NCBI GenBank assembly: GCA_022820505.1
Contig: JAJEFK010000054.1
Span: forward strand, 124,001-188,000
Length of the DNA: 64,000 nt
Reading direction: 5' to 3'
Origin: Acidimicrobiia bacterium
Lineage (GTDB): Bacteria; Actinomycetota; Acidimicrobiia; Acidimicrobiales; Poriferisodalaceae
Numbering within the stretch: position 1 is the stretch's first letter; the number at the start of each line of letters is the position of its first letter. Below the pieces are notes generated by a model, which saw nothing but the letters and a program-made list of their open reading frames with translations, searched no databases and was not told the origin of the DNA. The translations under genes and the position numbers were made by a program. Positions 1-9,064 of this stretch are shown here, one piece after another.

Positions 1-756
1 CGGGGACGCTTCTTCTCGATGTTCGGAGCCGATCCGCTGGGGCTGCTCTCGTGGCGCTTCGGGCTGGATCAAGCGGGCCACGGTGTCACCAGCGACATTC
101 TCAGCCATGCCATCGACTTGGCCATGATGCTGAACGGGCCGATTGCCAGGGTGATCGGCAGCGGTGCCACGTTCATTGCCGAGCGGCCGGTCGCGGCAGC
201 CGGGGCAAGCCACTACGCCCGCGGGCGGCCGGGCGACCCGACCGGTCCGGTCACCAACGAGGACTACTTCGGTGCCCTCGCCGTGTTCGCCAACGGCTCG
301 CGGGGAACGTTCGAGGTCAGTCGCACGATGGTGGGACCCGAGAGCCAGATGGCATTCGACATCTACGGCACCGAGGGCGCACTGGGCTGGAATCTGGAGA
401 CCATGAACGAGCTGCGGTTGTATCTGGCACCAGAGAACGGGAGCACGTCTGAGCGTGGTTACACGACGGTCCGGGCCGGCGAACGGCACCCCGGCCACAG
501 CGCCTTTGTTCCCGGCGACGCCAATGCCATCGGGTTCGAAGACCTCGTCGCGCTCGAGGATCACCAGTACCTCTCGGCGGTCAGCGACGGTCGCCCGCAT
601 TGCGCAGGCTTCGCCGAAGCGGTGGCCTACGTCAGCGTGCAGGCCGCCCTGCTGCGGAGCTGGATGAGCGGTGCCTGGGAGGACGTGATCCCGCTCACCG
701 CCGACAACGTCGAGGAGCTGGCACCGCGCGATCCTGCTGACACAGCAGGCAGGTGA
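1..756 (+). CDS. Gfo/Idh/MocA family oxidoreductase, C-terminal part (5' truncated)
   Basis: The reading frame is open from base 1, so the gene starts outside the window; about 251 C-terminal residues remain. The N-terminal NAD(P)-binding Rossmann domain is missing. What is left is the alpha/beta C-terminal domain with the SDILSHAIDLAMML segment, which resembles the substrate-side helix (D..H.iD) of Gfo/Idh/MocA dehydrogenases. Enzymes of this family oxidise or reduce sugars, inositols and related polyols in the cytoplasm. It ends 48 bp before iolD on the same strand, so a second inositol or inosose dehydrogenase in the same operon is likely. The exact substrate cannot be read from the remaining part. 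Confidence 0.88.
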   Translation, partial: RGRFFSMFGADPLGLLSWRFGLDQAGHGVTSDILSHAIDLAMMLNGPIARVIGSGATFIAERPVAAAGASHYARGRPGDPTGPVTNEDYFGALAVFANGSRGTFEVSRTMVGPESQMAFDIYGTEGALGWNLETMNELRLYLAPENGSTSERGYTTVRAGERHPGHSAFVPGDANAIGFEDLVALEDHQYLSAVSDGRPHCAGFAEAVAYVSVQAALLRSWMSGAWEDVIPLTADNVEELAPRDPADTAGR

Positions 757-804
757 ATCGAGCCCACGCGGCAACGGAGAGGCCGCACTGAAGGGAGGCT
801 TGCG

Positions 805-2760
805 ATGGCAGACATCGAGCTGACGGCCGCCGGCGCAATCGTCCGCTATCTCGCAGCTCAGCGGATTGCACTGGATGATCTCGACCCGGCGGCAGGCGGT
901 CAACTGGCTGCCTCCGGCGTTTCCGACGGCGACTCGGTGCCGCTGTTCGGGGGCGTCTACGCGATCTTCGGCCACGGAAATGTGACATGTCTCGGGCCTG
1001 AGCTGCACAGCGCACGTCACGCGCTCCCGACATGGCGCGGGCAGAACGAGCAGGGCATGGCCTTGGCGGGCGTCGGCTTCGCACGGGCGATGAGACGCCG
1101 CAGGATCATGGCGGCGACCAGCTCCATCGGCCCGGGCGCCACCAACATGGTCACCGCCGCAGCGGTGGCCCACGCGAACCGCATGCCGCTGCTGCTCCTG
1201 TCGGGAGACACCTTCAGCCATCGGCTCCCTGACCCGGTGCTGCAGCAAGTGGAGCACTTCGGCGATCCATCGATGACGGTCAACGACGCCTTTCGATCCG
1301 TGGTCCGCTACTGGGACAGGCTCACGACGCCCGCGCAGGCGCTGGGGAGCCTGCCGAACGCAGTGGCGACGATGCTGGATCCGGCCGACTGCGGCCCCGC
1401 CTTCATCGGGCTGCCGCAAGACGTCCAGGCGCAGACGTATTCATTTCCGGAGCGGTTCTTTGAGCCGGTCGTGCACCGGGTGCGACGTCCACGCCCCGAC
1501 CGGCGCGAGCTCGCAGCCGCTGCAGCGGCGCTGTCGGCAGCGAATCGCCCGCTGCTCATCAGCGGCGGCGGCGTGCGCTGGTCGATGGCCGAGGCCGAGC
1601 TGCGGGCGTTTGCAGAGCGCCACGGCATCCCGGTGGTCGAGACGGTGGCCGGCCGCACCAGCTTCCCGTCCAGCCATCCGCTCGGCTGCGGGCCGATCGG
1701 CGTGACGGGCTGTGTCTCAGCGAACGCGATGGCCGATGCTGCCGACGTGATCGTGGCGGTGGGCACACGGCTGGGCGACTTCGCCACCGGCTCGTGGACC
1801 GTGTTCGATCATGACTCGACGTTCATCGGGCTGAACACGGCACGGTTCGATGCATCCAAGCACGGCAGCCTGCCGCTGGTGGCCGACGCCCGAGAAGGGC
1901 TGGTTGAGCTGGCATCCGCGATCGGGGGTTATGTCGCACCGGCCGACTGGACGGCGCGCGCCGAGACCGAAACAGCGCAATACCACGCGTACATCGACAA
2001 GCTCGCCGCGCCCGACACTGTCGGCGTCGTGGGCACCGACGAAGCTGCCGCCGATCCGCCCACCTATGCGCAGGTGGTGGGCGCAGTGTCGAGAGCGGCC
2101 GATGAGCGCACCTACGTGGTGACGGCGGCCGGCGGTCTGCCTGGGGAGACCGTGAACGGCTGGCGCAGCGATGTCGAGCACTCCTTCGATTGCGAGTACG
2201 GCTACTCGACGATGGGCTACGAGATTTCGGGCGCGTGGGGCGCGAAGCAGGCGCAGCCCGCTCGCGATGTCGTTGCGCTCATCGGCGACGGCTCGTACCT
2301 GATGATGAACTCAGACCTGTACAGCTCGGTGCTGAGCGGCCACCCGATCACCGTGGTGGTCTGCGACAACGGGGGTTTTGCCGTCATCAACCGGCTGCAG
2401 CGCGCCCAGGGCGGCGAGTCGTTCAACAACTTCCTGGCCGACACGATGACCCAGAGTCCATCGGGGACGGTGGATCGAACAGGGCCGGAGCCTCCCCACG
2501 TCGATTTCGCCGCGCACGCAGCGTCCATGGGGTGCACATCGGAAACCGTGACCACCATCGCGGAGCTGGAGGCAGCGCTGGAGCGGGCGAAGGCATCCGA
2601 GCGCACGTATGTGATCGTGCTCGCCACACATCCCACATCGTGGACCGAAGGCGGAGTGGCATGGCAGGTGGGCGTGCCCGAATCCAGTGACCGGCCCGAA
2701 ATCGCCGAAGCAGCCGCAGGCATGGCCGAGGCAATGGCTGCTCAGCGGCGAGGCTTGTGA
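805..2760 (+). CDS. iolD: 3D-(3,5/4)-trihydroxycyclohexane-1,2-dione acylhydrolase (IolD)
   Basis: This is a thiamine-diphosphate enzyme that opens the ring of the diketo intermediate in myo-inositol breakdown. It has 651 residues, close to the usual ~640. The N-terminal PYR domain carries the catalytic-type glutamate E82 in QNEQGM. A central Rossmann-like domain follows. The C-terminal PP domain has the GDGS motif at about 494-497, followed by the N and CDNGGF segment that closes the ThDP/Mg site. The FGHGNVTCLG stretch near residue 55 is typical of IolD within the acetolactate-synthase superfamily. The ATG is preceded by GGGAGG 5-10 nt upstream. The stop overlaps the iolG start by 4 bp (GTGA), so the two are translationally coupled. 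Confidence 0.93.
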   Translation: MADIELTAAGAIVRYLAAQRIALDDLDPAAGGQLAASGVSDGDSVPLFGGVYAIFGHGNVTCLGPELHSARHALPTWRGQNEQGMALAGVGFARAMRRRRIMAATSSIGPGATNMVTAAAVAHANRMPLLLLSGDTFSHRLPDPVLQQVEHFGDPSMTVNDAFRSVVRYWDRLTTPAQALGSLPNAVATMLDPADCGPAFIGLPQDVQAQTYSFPERFFEPVVHRVRRPRPDRRELAAAAAALSAANRPLLISGGGVRWSMAEAELRAFAERHGIPVVETVAGRTSFPSSHPLGCGPIGVTGCVSANAMADAADVIVAVGTRLGDFATGSWTVFDHDSTFIGLNTARFDASKHGSLPLVADAREGLVELASAIGGYVAPADWTARAETETAQYHAYIDKLAAPDTVGVVGTDEAAADPPTYAQVVGAVSRAADERTYVVTAAGGLPGETVNGWRSDVEHSFDCEYGYSTMGYEISGAWGAKQAQPARDVVALIGDGSYLMMNSDLYSSVLSGHPITVVVCDNGGFAVINRLQRAQGGESFNNFLADTMTQSPSGTVDRTGPEPPHVDFAAHAASMGCTSETVTTIAELEAALERAKASERTYVIVLATHPTSWTEGGVAWQVGVPESSDRPEIAEAAAGMAEAMAAQRRGL

Positions 2761-3764
2761 GCACATCAGGCATCGGCCTCATCGGCTGCGGCCGAATCGG
2801 CCAGATGCACGCGCGCCATCTGGTCGGCATCGACGGCCTCCGTCTTGCTGCCGTGTGTGATGCCGTTCCGGCGGCATCGGCATCGATCGCAGCAGAGCTG
2901 GGGGTGCCGGTAGCCGACACCCCGGCAATGCTGATGGACCGATCCGACGTCGACGCCGTGGCCATTTGCTCACCGACGGAGACCCATGTCGACTTGATCG
3001 TGGCGGCGGCGGAGGCTGGGCTGCCTGCTTTCTGTGAGAAGCCCGTGTCGCTGGAACTGGCCGAGGCCGAACGCGCTGTGTCGGCCGTTGCCGCAGCAGG
3101 CACGGCAGTTCAACTGGGCTTCAACTGTCGCTTCGACCCATCGCATCGGGCTGTGGCCGCCGCGGCCCACAGCGGCGAGCTCGGCGAGGTGCACGTCGTC
3201 CGGATCACGAGCCGTGACCCGGAGCCCCCGCCGCACGACTATGTCGCCACCTCGGGGGGCATCTTCGCCGACATGATGATCCACGACTTCGACATGGCGC
3301 GCTTCGTCGTCGGCGCTGAGGTTGCCGAGGTGTATGCGGCAGGCGCAGTGCGCATCGATCCCGTGATCGGCGAACTCGGCGATTGGGACACCGCAGTGGC
3401 TGTGCTCACCCACGTCGATGGAACCATCACCACCATCGACAACAGCCGGCAGGCGATCTACGGCTACGACCAGCGCGTCGAGGCGTTCGGCAGCGCCGGG
3501 GCGATGGCCTCGCAGAACCCGACGGTGCACAGCGCCGTGCGATCCGGGCCCGCAGGAGCGGCCGCTGCGCCGATGCCGTGGTTCTTCACCGAGCGGTATG
3601 CCGAGTCGTATCGGGCCGAGTGGGCGGCATTCGTCGACGTGCTGGCCGGTGAGCCGCCGCTGGTGACGCTGGAGGACGGCCGGGCGTGCTTGGCGATCGC
3701 ATTGGCGGCCACGCGCTCGGCACGCGAGGGACGTCCTGTCCGCGTGGCGGACGTCTGGTTATGA
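2757..3764 (+). CDS. iolG: Inositol 2-dehydrogenase-like Gfo/Idh/MocA oxidoreductase
   Basis: 335 residues, the full length for the family. The N-terminal NAD-binding fold has GLIGCGRIGQMHA (residues 7-19). The catalytic set is visible: K95 in the CEKP motif, and D172 and H176 in ADMMIHDFD, positions that match the D172/H176 of Bacillus IolG. The enzyme should oxidise myo-inositol or a related cyclitol to the inosose that feeds IolE/IolD. It starts with GTG inside the iolD stop codon. iolE, iolB, iolC and iolJ homologues are not in the window and may lie to the left. Exact cyclitol preference (myo-, scyllo-, chiro-) is not readable. Confidence 0.85.
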   Translation: MSTSGIGLIGCGRIGQMHARHLVGIDGLRLAAVCDAVPAASASIAAELGVPVADTPAMLMDRSDVDAVAICSPTETHVDLIVAAAEAGLPAFCEKPVSLELAEAERAVSAVAAAGTAVQLGFNCRFDPSHRAVAAAAHSGELGEVHVVRITSRDPEPPPHDYVATSGGIFADMMIHDFDMARFVVGAEVAEVYAAGAVRIDPVIGELGDWDTAVAVLTHVDGTITTIDNSRQAIYGYDQRVEAFGSAGAMASQNPTVHSAVRSGPAGAAAAPMPWFFTERYAESYRAEWAAFVDVLAGEPPLVTLEDGRACLAIALAATRSAREGRPVRVADVWL

Positions 3765-3813
3765 ACAGCCAGCGATACCTCGCGGCGATGCGAGCGACTG
3801 TCGTCGGACCCGG

Positions 3814-4830
3814 CTAGCGAACGGGGCCGGTCGAGTCCCGCACGACCAACTCGGCGTGCAGCACCGACACCAGTGCAGTGTCACGGCCGTTCATGCGGTC
3901 GCTCAGCATGCTGACCGCTGTCTGCCCGATATCGGAACGAGGCAGCCGCACCGTGGTCAGCCGGGGCACGCCGGCGACGGCATACAGGGAGTCGTCGAAG
4001 CCCGTGATGCTGATGTCGTCGGGCACGTCGAGGCCGGCATCGACCGCGGCGAGCACGGCGCCGCGGGCCTGGGCGTCGTTGACGCAGGCGATGGCCGTCG
4101 GTCGCCGCGAACGGCGCAGCAGCTTGTCGGCCGCTTCGTACCCGTCCGATTGCAGGAAGCCGGCCGGCTCGAACGAGATGTGCTCCGAGCATCCCCGCCG
4201 TTCCATCTCGCCGGTGTACCCACGGGTTCGTGCTGCGACATTCGGCATCTCGGCATCGCCGACGAGAGCGATGTCGCTGTGGCCCAATTCGGCCAGGTGC
4301 CGGACGACCGACACCATGGCCGCTTCGTCGTCGGTGACGAGCGTGTCGTACCGATCGGATCGAAGGTCGTACATCAACGCCAAGACCGGCAGGACATCGG
4401 CGTACTCCTCGAGTTCGGCCGCAGCACGCCCACCGAGCAGCCCCAGTGCGAGGCCGTCCACCCGGTACTCGAGCATCCGCTCGATGACCTCGCGCTCACC
4501 GCTCACCTCAGGCGGGCTCGACAGGTACAGCGTGCGCATGCCGCGACGGCTGACTTCTTGATCCACGGCAAACATGACCTCGCCCCAGAACGCGTCGAAG
4601 AGACCGGTAATGACGAAGCCGATGGTGCCGCTGCTCAGGCCCGCGAGCGATCGAGCGCCGGCGTGCGCCCGGTAGCCCAGTTCGGCGGCCGACTCCAGGA
4701 TGCGCTGGCGCGTGCTGTCGCGGACGTGGCCCTCGCCGCGCAGGGCGCGTGACACCAGCGACTTTGAGACACCGGCGTGCTGCGAGATGTCCTTGATGGT
4801 CGGGTAGCCACCCTGTCGTTTGGCCGTCAT
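3814..4830 (-). CDS. LacI-family transcriptional regulator
   Basis: 338 residues. The N-terminal helix-turn-helix lies at about residues 9-34 (TIKDISQHAGVSKSLVSRAL), followed by the hinge helix and a periplasmic-binding-protein-like effector domain to the C terminus. LacI proteins bind palindromic operators and respond to sugars. It sits tail-to-tail with the iol genes and directly downstream of the SMP-30/PhyH/SDR cluster on its own strand, so it probably controls one or both sets. The ATG has AAGGGA as a ribosome site. An imperfect inverted repeat lies 28-55 bp upstream (4858-4885) and could be an autoregulatory operator. The effector is unknown. Confidence 0.9.
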   Translation of the reverse strand: MTAKRQGGYPTIKDISQHAGVSKSLVSRALRGEGHVRDSTRQRILESAAELGYRAHAGARSLAGLSSGTIGFVITGLFDAFWGEVMFAVDQEVSRRGMRTLYLSSPPEVSGEREVIERMLEYRVDGLALGLLGGRAAAELEEYADVLPVLALMYDLRSDRYDTLVTDDEAAMVSVVRHLAELGHSDIALVGDAEMPNVAARTRGYTGEMERRGCSEHISFEPAGFLQSDGYEAADKLLRRSRRPTAIACVNDAQARGAVLAAVDAGLDVPDDISITGFDDSLYAVAGVPRLTTVRLPRSDIGQTAVSMLSDRMNGRDTALVSVLHAELVVRDSTGPVR

Positions 4831-4857
4831 GAGTCCCTTCGAGGGCTGTTGCGAAGG

Positions 4858-4885
4858 CCGCGGCTTCGATGGTACCGAACCGCGG
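4858..4885. promoter_or_regulatory. Inverted repeat between SMP-30 gene and lacI-type gene
   Basis: CCGCGGcTTCG and CGAACCGCGG face each other across 7 nt; one base on the left arm is unpaired. It lies downstream of the SMP-30 stop and upstream of the LacI start. It could be a LacI operator or a transcription terminator without a U-tract; the sequence alone does not decide. Confidence 0.4.
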
Positions 4886-4910
4886 ATTCCGGTCGATCAG
4901 CGAGCCGGCG

Positions 4911-5834
4911 TCAGAACGGGAGCTTGAGCCCTGGGCGGGGCCAGTCGCCGACGGCGAGACGGCCGGTGCCCGACAGGGTGACGTACGCCGTGCGCATGTC
5001 GTCGCCGCCGAAGCAGATGTTGGTGGTGGCCGAGTCGTCGGTGGGGGCGAACTCGAGCTCGTCGCCGTCGCGGGTGAAGGTGCTGATGCCGCCGGTGAGG
5101 ATCGTGGCCACGCTCACGTTGCCTTCGGCGTCCATCGCCAGCGAGTCGAAGTACTTGCGGCCGGCCGGTCGGGCCAGGAACCAGCCCCGTGCTGGCACCC
5201 CGGCGGCAACCTTGCCCGGTCCTTCGAGGTCGAAGGCGAACATGGCGCCCTGGAACGTCTCGGCCACATAGACCCGGTCTTCCTCGGGGGAGATGCCCAC
5301 ACCATTCGGGCCGTCCATCGGGAATGCGATTTCCTCGATGTGGCTGCCGTCGGCCTTGGCGTAGTACAGCCCGCCGCGGTCCCGGTCGCGGGTGCGGGTC
5401 TTGCCGTGATCGGTGAACCAGAAGCCGCCGGTGGAGTCGAACATGATGTCGTTCGGCCCCTTGAGCGACACGCCGTTCACATCGGCATACAGGATGTCCA
5501 CCTCGCCGGTCTCGAGGTCGATGCGCTCGATGCGGCCGGTGGTGTAGTCGGATGCCACCTCGCCGGGCACGGTGCGGCCCCGCACGGTGATCCACTCGAA
5601 GCCGCCGTTGTTGCACACGTACAGCGCGCCGTCGGGGCCCAGTGCTGCGCCGTTCGGCCCGCCGCCCGGCGTGGCCAGGATGTCCTTGCGACCGTCGGAG
5701 ACATCGACGCGGGTAATCGTGCCGCGCCCGATCTCGACGACGGCCACCGAGCCGTCTGCCAGCACCACCGGTCCCTCGGGGAAGATCAGGCCGTCGGTGA
5801 TGGTCTCGAAGTGGTCAGGTCCGAAAAAGCTCAT
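4911..5834 (-). CDS. SMP-30/gluconolactonase/LRE family protein
   Basis: 307 residues forming a six-bladed beta-propeller of the SMP-30/gluconolaconase group, which hydrolyse sugar lactones with a divalent metal. The expected metal-side residues are present: E20 in FPEGPVV, the asparagine in KGPNDIMFD (about 130-140), and the NGVGISPEEDRVYVAE segment that normally supplies the last Asn/Asp ligands. No signal peptide is visible. It lies between the PhyH gene (62 bp upstream) and the LacI gene. Its own promoter box TAGCGT sits 8 nt before the ATG, so it can be transcribed separately. A role in opening a sugar or inositol-derived lactone is plausible but inferred. Confidence 0.85.
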   Translation of the reverse strand: MSFFGPDHFETITDGLIFPEGPVVLADGSVAVVEIGRGTITRVDVSDGRKDILATPGGGPNGAALGPDGALYVCNNGGFEWITVRGRTVPGEVASDYTTGRIERIDLETGEVDILYADVNGVSLKGPNDIMFDSTGGFWFTDHGKTRTRDRDRGGLYYAKADGSHIEEIAFPMDGPNGVGISPEEDRVYVAETFQGAMFAFDLEGPGKVAAGVPARGWFLARPAGRKYFDSLAMDAEGNVSVATILTGGISTFTRDGDELEFAPTDDSATTNICFGGDDMRTAYVTLSGTGRLAVGDWPRPGLKLPF

Positions 5835-5842
5835 GGCCGCCG

Positions 5843-5848
5843 ACGCTA
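5843..5848 (-). promoter_or_regulatory. -10 box for a leaderless SMP-30 transcript
   Basis: TAGCGT on the minus strand, 8 nt before the ATG at 5834; no Shine-Dalgarno sequence lies between them. Confidence 0.5.
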
Positions 5849-5895
5849 CTTCGCGACCATGCCCGGCTTCCTGCCAATCCAGCGCTGCAACGCTG

Positions 5896-6861
5896 TCAGC
5901 TCAGTGCGTCGCGCCAGGGGGAGGCGTCGATGCCGCGGTAGCGGTGTTCGAGAGCGTCGACCAGTTCGGGTGTCCAGTACGGGTGGCCAGGCAACGGGGC
6001 GCCGAACAAGGACAGCTCGTCGGGTGTGCAGGAGGCGGCGAACTTGGACCACAGGGGTCCATTCGAGACCGGCTGCACGTTGTCGTAGCCGATCCAGTCG
6101 GCGCCGCCGGGCTTGAATGAGGCGCTCATCAGGAATCGGCTGCCGCCGGGACGGGTGAGGTCGACGCCGCGGTGCCACACGTCTGGCCGGTACGCCAAGA
6201 ACGAGCCGCGCACTCCTGCGGCAGAGATCCGATCGCCGTCGGGCGGACCGTCGTAGGGCTGGGTGGCGTCGGCAGGGCCTCCGGCCAACTCGGTGGGTGC
6301 CACGCCGTCATCCACATCGCTCAGGTACAGGAAGCCCTCCAGGTTCCACCAGCCGGCTTCGAGACGGTCGGGCACCACGTTGTGGTTGCGGTCCTGATGG
6401 AACGGCTGCTCGTAGTTGGCAACCCCGGTGTACTTGCCCCAGATGCGGGCCTGGTAGATGCGGATGTCGTCGATGCCCATCGCCTTGCGGGCGAACCGCA
6501 GCACATCGGCGTGTACCTGCAGCCGGTTCAGCCGGTGCGAGGTGTACGGGAACAGGATGTGACCCAGGAACTGCTCAGGTCGGAACGCGGCCCCTTCGGA
6601 GTCGGCCTCGGGGAACTTGTGACCTTGGTTGTAGCTGCGTCCGACGAAACGTTCTCGAAGTGCCGGATCGCCCGAATGGAACTCTTCGGGGCGCGGGTAC
6701 AGATCCCAGAGCTGTTCGACGGCGTGGTCGATGTCGGCGGTCGGCACGAGCTGATCGACCAGTACCCAGCCGTGCTCGCGCCAATGCTGTGCCGCCTCGT
6801 CGAGATCGGCAATGCCGACGCTCGTGGCGCCGGCATCGGTGCGATCGACGGGCGTGCTCAC
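5896..6861 (-). CDS. Phytanoyl-CoA dioxygenase (PhyH) family protein
   Basis: 321 residues with the double-stranded beta-helix fold of Fe(II)/2-oxoglutarate oxygenases. The iron triad is visible as H155 and D157 in PFHQDRNH and H230 in DVWHRG; an arginine shortly after (R238 or R242) would bind 2-oxoglutarate. PhyH-family enzymes hydroxylate small molecules, and the substrate is not deducible here. It starts with GTG 4 bp after the SDR stop, so the two form an operon. Together with the SDR it could hydroxylate and then oxidise the same compound; this pairing is inference. Confidence 0.88.
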   Translation of the reverse strand: MSTPVDRTDAGATSVGIADLDEAAQHWREHGWVLVDQLVPTADIDHAVEQLWDLYPRPEEFHSGDPALRERFVGRSYNQGHKFPEADSEGAAFRPEQFLGHILFPYTSHRLNRLQVHADVLRFARKAMGIDDIRIYQARIWGKYTGVANYEQPFHQDRNHNVVPDRLEAGWWNLEGFLYLSDVDDGVAPTELAGGPADATQPYDGPPDGDRISAAGVRGSFLAYRPDVWHRGVDLTRPGGSRFLMSASFKPGGADWIGYDNVQPVSNGPLWSKFAASCTPDELSLFGAPLPGHPYWTPELVDALEHRYRGIDASPWRDALS

Positions 6862-6865
6862 GAGT

Positions 6866-7663
6866 TCAGTCGGCGCCCTGTGCGTCGTCGACGGTGATGC
6901 AGGTGCCGGACACGAAGTCCGACAGCGGCGACACCAGGTACAGCAGCGTCGAGTCGAGCTGCGAGGGCTTGCCGAGACGGCGACGGGGGAACATCTGGGT
7001 GAAGTCGCCCATGCGCTCGAGCATCCCGTCCATCATCTCGCTGTCGAACGCACCTGGGGCGATGGTGTTGACGTTGATGTGGTAGCGGGCGAACTCCTGG
7101 GCCAGCACTTCGGTCATGCGCACCACGGCGCTCTTGGTGATCGCGTACATGGAGGTGCCCAGCGGCGCCCTGAATGCGGCCCCCGACGAAATGTTGACGA
7201 TCCGGCCGGGCAGTTCGGCAGCGATCAGGCGACGTGCGACCTCGCACGACAGGTGGAACAGCGACGTGAGGTTGGTGGAGATCATCTCGTCGACGAAGGC
7301 CGGGTCCATCTTGAGTGCCAAGCGGGCGTCGGGCTTGCCGGCGTTGTTCACGAGGATCTGCACGGTCCCGAGCTGGGACTCGGCGGTGGCGACGGCCTCG
7401 AACAGCGCCTCGGTGTCGGTCACGTCGAGCGGGATGGGCAGCACGGTGGCGCCGCTGGCCTCCAGCTCGCCGGCCAGGGCATTCAGCCGTTCGACACGGC
7501 GACCGCAAATCACCACGCTGGCGCCGCAGGCAGCCAGCACCGTGGCGAAACGGCGGCCCAATCCCGACGTGGTGCCGGTGACGAACGCCGTCTGACCGCC
7601 CAGGTCGGCCGACCACTGGGGCGGCAGGCTGACCTCGGCTCCGGCGCTGGCGTCGTCGTTCAT
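6866..7663 (-). CDS. Short-chain dehydrogenase/reductase
   Basis: 265 residues from the ATG at 7663, chosen because AAGGAGG stands 5 nt upstream; the frame is open to 7708 but the extra residues are not SDR-like. The cofactor loop TGTTSGLG is at 29-36, NNAG at 106-109, the catalytic Ser at 159/160, and Y173-x3-K177. It is a classical NAD(P)-dependent oxidoreductase, cytoplasmic, with unknown substrate. It is first in a minus-strand operon with the PhyH gene and lies head-to-head with the DMT transporter; the 149 bp between them should hold both promoters. Confidence 0.9.
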   Translation of the reverse strand: MNDDASAGAEVSLPPQWSADLGGQTAFVTGTTSGLGRRFATVLAACGASVVICGRRVERLNALAGELEASGATVLPIPLDVTDTEALFEAVATAESQLGTVQILVNNAGKPDARLALKMDPAFVDEMISTNLTSLFHLSCEVARRLIAAELPGRIVNISSGAAFRAPLGTSMYAITKSAVVRMTEVLAQEFARYHINVNTIAPGAFDSEMMDGMLERMGDFTQMFPRRRLGKPSQLDSTLLYLVSPLSDFVSGTCITVDDAQGAD

Positions 7664-7799
7664 GTTGGCCTCCTTGGCCGCCGCACCGACAGCCCACACA
7701 CTGCCCACTCTGCTCGTGGGTTCAGCACCGCAGCGTATTGGCCGCCGTGGTGTGGCTCACAGCTTTGGCTGGTCCCGGGCTCACGGTGCCTGGCGGCCG

Positions 7800-7805
7800 T
7801 AGCCT
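7800..7805 (+). promoter_or_regulatory. -10 box for a leaderless DMT transporter transcript
   Basis: TAGCCT, 7 nt before the GTG at 7813. This decides the start of the gene over the longer frame that opens at 7738. Confidence 0.5.
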
Positions 7806-7812
7806 CGCTCCG

Positions 7813-8952
7813 GTGAGGGGTGCGGGCGGGCCGGCAGCGGCGAGCGACAGCGGACCAGCCGTGCCGTCGGGCGCCGTCTTCCATGTCGCCCCGGCCATCG
7901 ACCGGACGGGCGGCGTCGAAGCGCCGCTCAACGGTGCTGCGACGGTCGCGCGGCGCGCACCGGCCGAAGGCTCGGCTGGGGGCGCCGCGACCGGTGCCAC
8001 AACCGTGCGGACCGCCGGCGGCGCGCTTCCGCTGCTGGTCATGGGCCTCGTGGTCGTCTCATGGGGTCTCGGGCCGCCCATCTCCAAGCTGCTCACCGCA
8101 CCGGCGATGGTGAGCGCCTTCATCCGCTTCGGTATGTCCACGCCGTTCCTGCTTGTGGTGCTGGCGCTGCGCGGCCGCTGGCTGTCTCGGCGGGTGTTCA
8201 CCCAGACCGCGCTGCCGGGCCTGTGCTTCGGCATCAACATGGTCTTCGTCTTCGCTGCGGTGCAGGAAGTCACGATCTCCGTGATGTCGGTGATGATGGC
8301 CTTGCAGCCGGCCATGCTCCTGGCGCTGGTGGGCCCGATCTTCGGCGATCGGGTCAGCTTCCGTCAGATCGTCTTCACGCTGATCGGAGTCGGCGGTGCC
8401 GTCGGCGTGATCATGGGCGCCGGCGGCGAGTTCCGAGCCAGCGGGTTCGGGCTGTTCCTCACCGCGATGTCGGTGCTGACCTTCACCGTCTATTTCGTGC
8501 TGACCCGGATGGCCCGAGCCTCCACCGATGTGGATCCGATCGAGTGGATGGCCGGCATCAACTTCTGGTCGTTCGTGGCCGCGGTCCCTCCCACGGTGCT
8601 GATGGTGACGCCGGACCGGTTCTTCGAATTCGGCGGGCTGGACTGGCTGTGGATCGTGATCGTGGCGTTCGTGACCGGGGTCTTCGGCCACGTGCTGATG
8701 ACGTGGTGCCACGGTCACATCGAGGTGGCCCGCTCGTCGTTGTACGTGTTGGCGATGCACATCGTGGCCGTGGGGACGGCGTGGCTCATCCACGGCGAGC
8801 CGGTCACGCCCATGCAGTTCCTGGGCGGTGCCGTCGTGCTGTTCTCGGTGGCCATGGTGATCCGCACGCCGACCGGATCGCGCGCTGCGCCTGCACGGTC
8901 CGAACAGGTCGCTGAGTCCGAATCACCGGTCGCCGCGCGTTCACGAAACTGA
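7813..8952 (+). CDS. EamA-like transporter of the drug/metabolite (DMT) superfamily
   Basis: 379 residues from the GTG at 7813. About 75 residues of Ala/Gly-rich, low-complexity sequence precede the first membrane helix (LPLLVMGLVVVSWGLGPPI). Then come about ten predicted membrane helices in two EamA repeats. The family exports amino acids, metabolites or drugs across the inner membrane; the substrate is not readable. The Ala-rich N-terminus is unusual for the family, and a start near 8041 (MGLVVVSW) is possible. It stands alone on the plus strand, with its own TAGCCT box. Confidence 0.82.
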   Translation: MRGAGGPAAASDSGPAVPSGAVFHVAPAIDRTGGVEAPLNGAATVARRAPAEGSAGGAATGATTVRTAGGALPLLVMGLVVVSWGLGPPISKLLTAPAMVSAFIRFGMSTPFLLVVLALRGRWLSRRVFTQTALPGLCFGINMVFVFAAVQEVTISVMSVMMALQPAMLLALVGPIFGDRVSFRQIVFTLIGVGGAVGVIMGAGGEFRASGFGLFLTAMSVLTFTVYFVLTRMARASTDVDPIEWMAGINFWSFVAAVPPTVLMVTPDRFFEFGGLDWLWIVIVAFVTGVFGHVLMTWCHGHIEVARSSLYVLAMHIVAVGTAWLIHGEPVTPMQFLGGAVVLFSVAMVIRTPTGSRAAPARSEQVAESESPVAARSRN

Positions 8953-9064
8953 CGATCCGGTGTCGCGCGGGCTGAGTACGCTCGGCCGTGCACAGTGCAC
9001 CAGCCGCGACGCAGGGGTTTGCCATCGATCCGCCTGCAGGGCTGAGGAGGCAAGGAGCATCTCC

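Noticed and set aside
4869..6116. A 415-codon plus-strand frame opposite the SMP-30 gene
   Set aside because: Shadow frame, rich in Gly/His/Arg; the opposite strand encodes a recognisable propeller protein.
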